Source: an uncultured Alphaproteobacteria bacterium
GTDB lineage: Bacteria > Pseudomonadota > Alphaproteobacteria > HIMB59
Assembly (NCBI GenBank): GCA_902530745.1
Contig: CACABO010000004.1
Location: forward strand, 84,769-148,768
Length of the DNA: 64,000 bases
Direction of reading: 5' to 3'
How positions within the stretch are numbered: position 1 is the stretch's first letter; each line of letters opens with the position of its first letter. The translations under genes were made by a program, and so were the position numbers. Positions 63,484-64,000 of this stretch are shown here, piece by piece. The notes under the pieces are model-generated. The model was not told the DNA's origin. It was given only the letters and a program-made list of their open reading frames with translations, and ran no database searches.

Positions 63484-64000
63484 TTAACATTTGCATGAAG
63501 TAACTCCCATGACAAATTCGTTGTTTGTTAGACCATAAGTTCGTTCTATAGTATTTCCTATTTCTTCAAATCTATACATACATGAATTAAATGCCGATTC
63601 ATTTACGTATGTATCACAAATGTCTAATACTCTTTGAGCACTGCAAAATAAACTTCTGTTAACACTGCAAATACTTTTTTCGGATGATGCTGAATTATTT
63701 TCTGTTTCAACTTTTTCACTTTGAAAGGCATTATACGACCATATACCAACCTGTTTACTTCCATCTGACCTAGTAAAAGTTCCTTGTCCGTGCATCTTAT
63801 TAGTTTGCCATTCACCAATGTATTGTTCTCCATCCGACCCAGTAAGAGTTCCTTGTCCGTGTCTCATATCATTTTGCCATTCTCCAACGTATTGGGTGCC
63901 ATATGCCCAAGTAAGAGTTCCTTGTCCGTGTCTCATATCATTTTGCCATTTTCCAACGTATTGGTCGCCATTTGCCCAAGTGAAAGTTCCTTGTCCGTGC
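63484..64000 (-). CDS. MORN-repeat protein, partial at right edge
   Basis: The frame is open to the window edge, so the start lies to the right. From 64000 leftward it reads four MORN units of 23 residues (HGQGTFTWANGDQYVGKWQN, then HGQGTLTWAYGTQYVGEW and so on), then a C-terminal part of about 85 residues with seven Cys (SICSVNRSLFCSAQ, LDICDTY, NSCMY, TSCKC). MORN repeats often bind membranes or proteins. The internal Met at 63936 is not the true start because repeats go on beyond it. Confidence 0.85.
   Translation of the reverse strand, partial: HGQGTFTWANGDQYVGKWQNDMRHGQGTLTWAYGTQYVGEWQNDMRHGQGTLTGSDGEQYIGEWQTNKMHGQGTFTRSDGSKQVGIWSYNAFQSEKVETENNSASSEKSICSVNRSLFCSAQRVLDICDTYVNESAFNSCMYRFEEIGNTIERTYGLTNNEFVMGVTSCKC
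63730..64000 (-). repeat. 69-bp tandem repeat encoding MORN units
   Basis: The 23-residue MORN units are also near-identical at the DNA level with a period of 69 bases; the block AGTTCCTTGTCCGTG recurs on the plus strand at 63778, 63847, 63916 and 63985. Such repeats can gain or lose units by recombination. The array continues past the edge. Confidence 0.85.

Overview
The window is a strongly A+T-rich, gene-dense stretch that looks like the chromosome of a streamlined marine alphaproteobacterium, SAR11-like or a relative such as the HIMB59/AEGEAN-169 type. This placement is an inference. It rests on the alphaproteobacterial order rpmH-rnpA-yidD-yidC-yihA, atpH beside priA-xerC, a cysNC fusion, IalB, DUF1192 and DUF2141 proteins, a CycM-like cytochrome c, a TRAP transporter, very short intergenic gaps and convergent genes whose ends overlap.

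Layout. 1-12.9 kb: the end of the ATP synthase operon (atpH), priA, xerC, sulfate activation (cysQ divergent from a long cysD and a cysNC fusion), small conserved proteins, a phytanoyl-CoA-dioxygenase-like protein, a tiny lipoprotein, a class I amidotransferase, a metallo-beta-lactamase-fold hydrolase and a BacNav-like ion channel. A candidate DnaA-binding region lies at 8.3-8.5 kb. 12.9-16.6 kb: an accessory locus in which two 5' tRNA-Arg(ACG) fragments and one intact tRNA-Arg separate short segments carrying secreted-protein genes. 16.6-31.2 kb: housekeeping genes (panC, rpmH-rnpA-yidD-yidC-yihA, dapD-dapE, a peroxiredoxin, a glycosyltransferase, truA-fmt-def, recR-ybaB-dnaX, SRP RNA, pheA, kdsB). 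31.2-41 kb: cytochrome c, an AmpG-like permease, IalB, a phosphoesterase, an EamA exporter, small proteins, a SprT-like protein and glycerol-3-phosphate metabolism (gpsA, glpD, glpK). 41-52.8 kb: a LysR regulator and a TCA-cycle cluster (acnA, sucB-sucA, mdh, sdhBADC). 53-56.2 kb: a TRAP transporter preceded by a structured leader RNA, with its binding protein convergent across a terminator. 56.2-60.6 kb: an EamA, thiolase, acetoacetyl-CoA synthetase and thioesterase operon. 60.7-64 kb: small proteins, two secreted polysaccharide-lyase-like proteins next to tRNA-Arg(TCG), and a MORN-repeat protein running off the right edge.

The most unusual system is at 13.2-16.6 kb. Two segments of about 1.1 and 2.0 kb sit in tandem in the anticodon loop of tRNA-Arg(ACG). 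Each starts with a conserved left end and finishes with a new tRNA promoter and 5' half, so the tRNA is rebuilt at the right. Direct repeats with an 11-bp period (CCCGTA-type) lie at near-constant distances on both sides of each junction, as arm-type recombinase sites do. No integrase lies inside. The cargo genes start beside the right arm, and several share nearly the same signal-peptide-coding DNA. The tRNA-Arg(TCG) gene at 63.3 kb has a similar repeat at a similar distance and the same kind of divergent secreted genes. I read these as non-autonomous tRNA-Arg mini-islands that carry secreted cargo.

Other points: a multi-branched RNA upstream of the TRAP genes, a 190-residue extension on CysD, an A10 slippage run in dnaX at the place expected for a short gamma form, a glycosyltransferase that seems to start at ATT, an ion channel with an altered selectivity filter, and an E2o subunit without the usual E3-binding domain.
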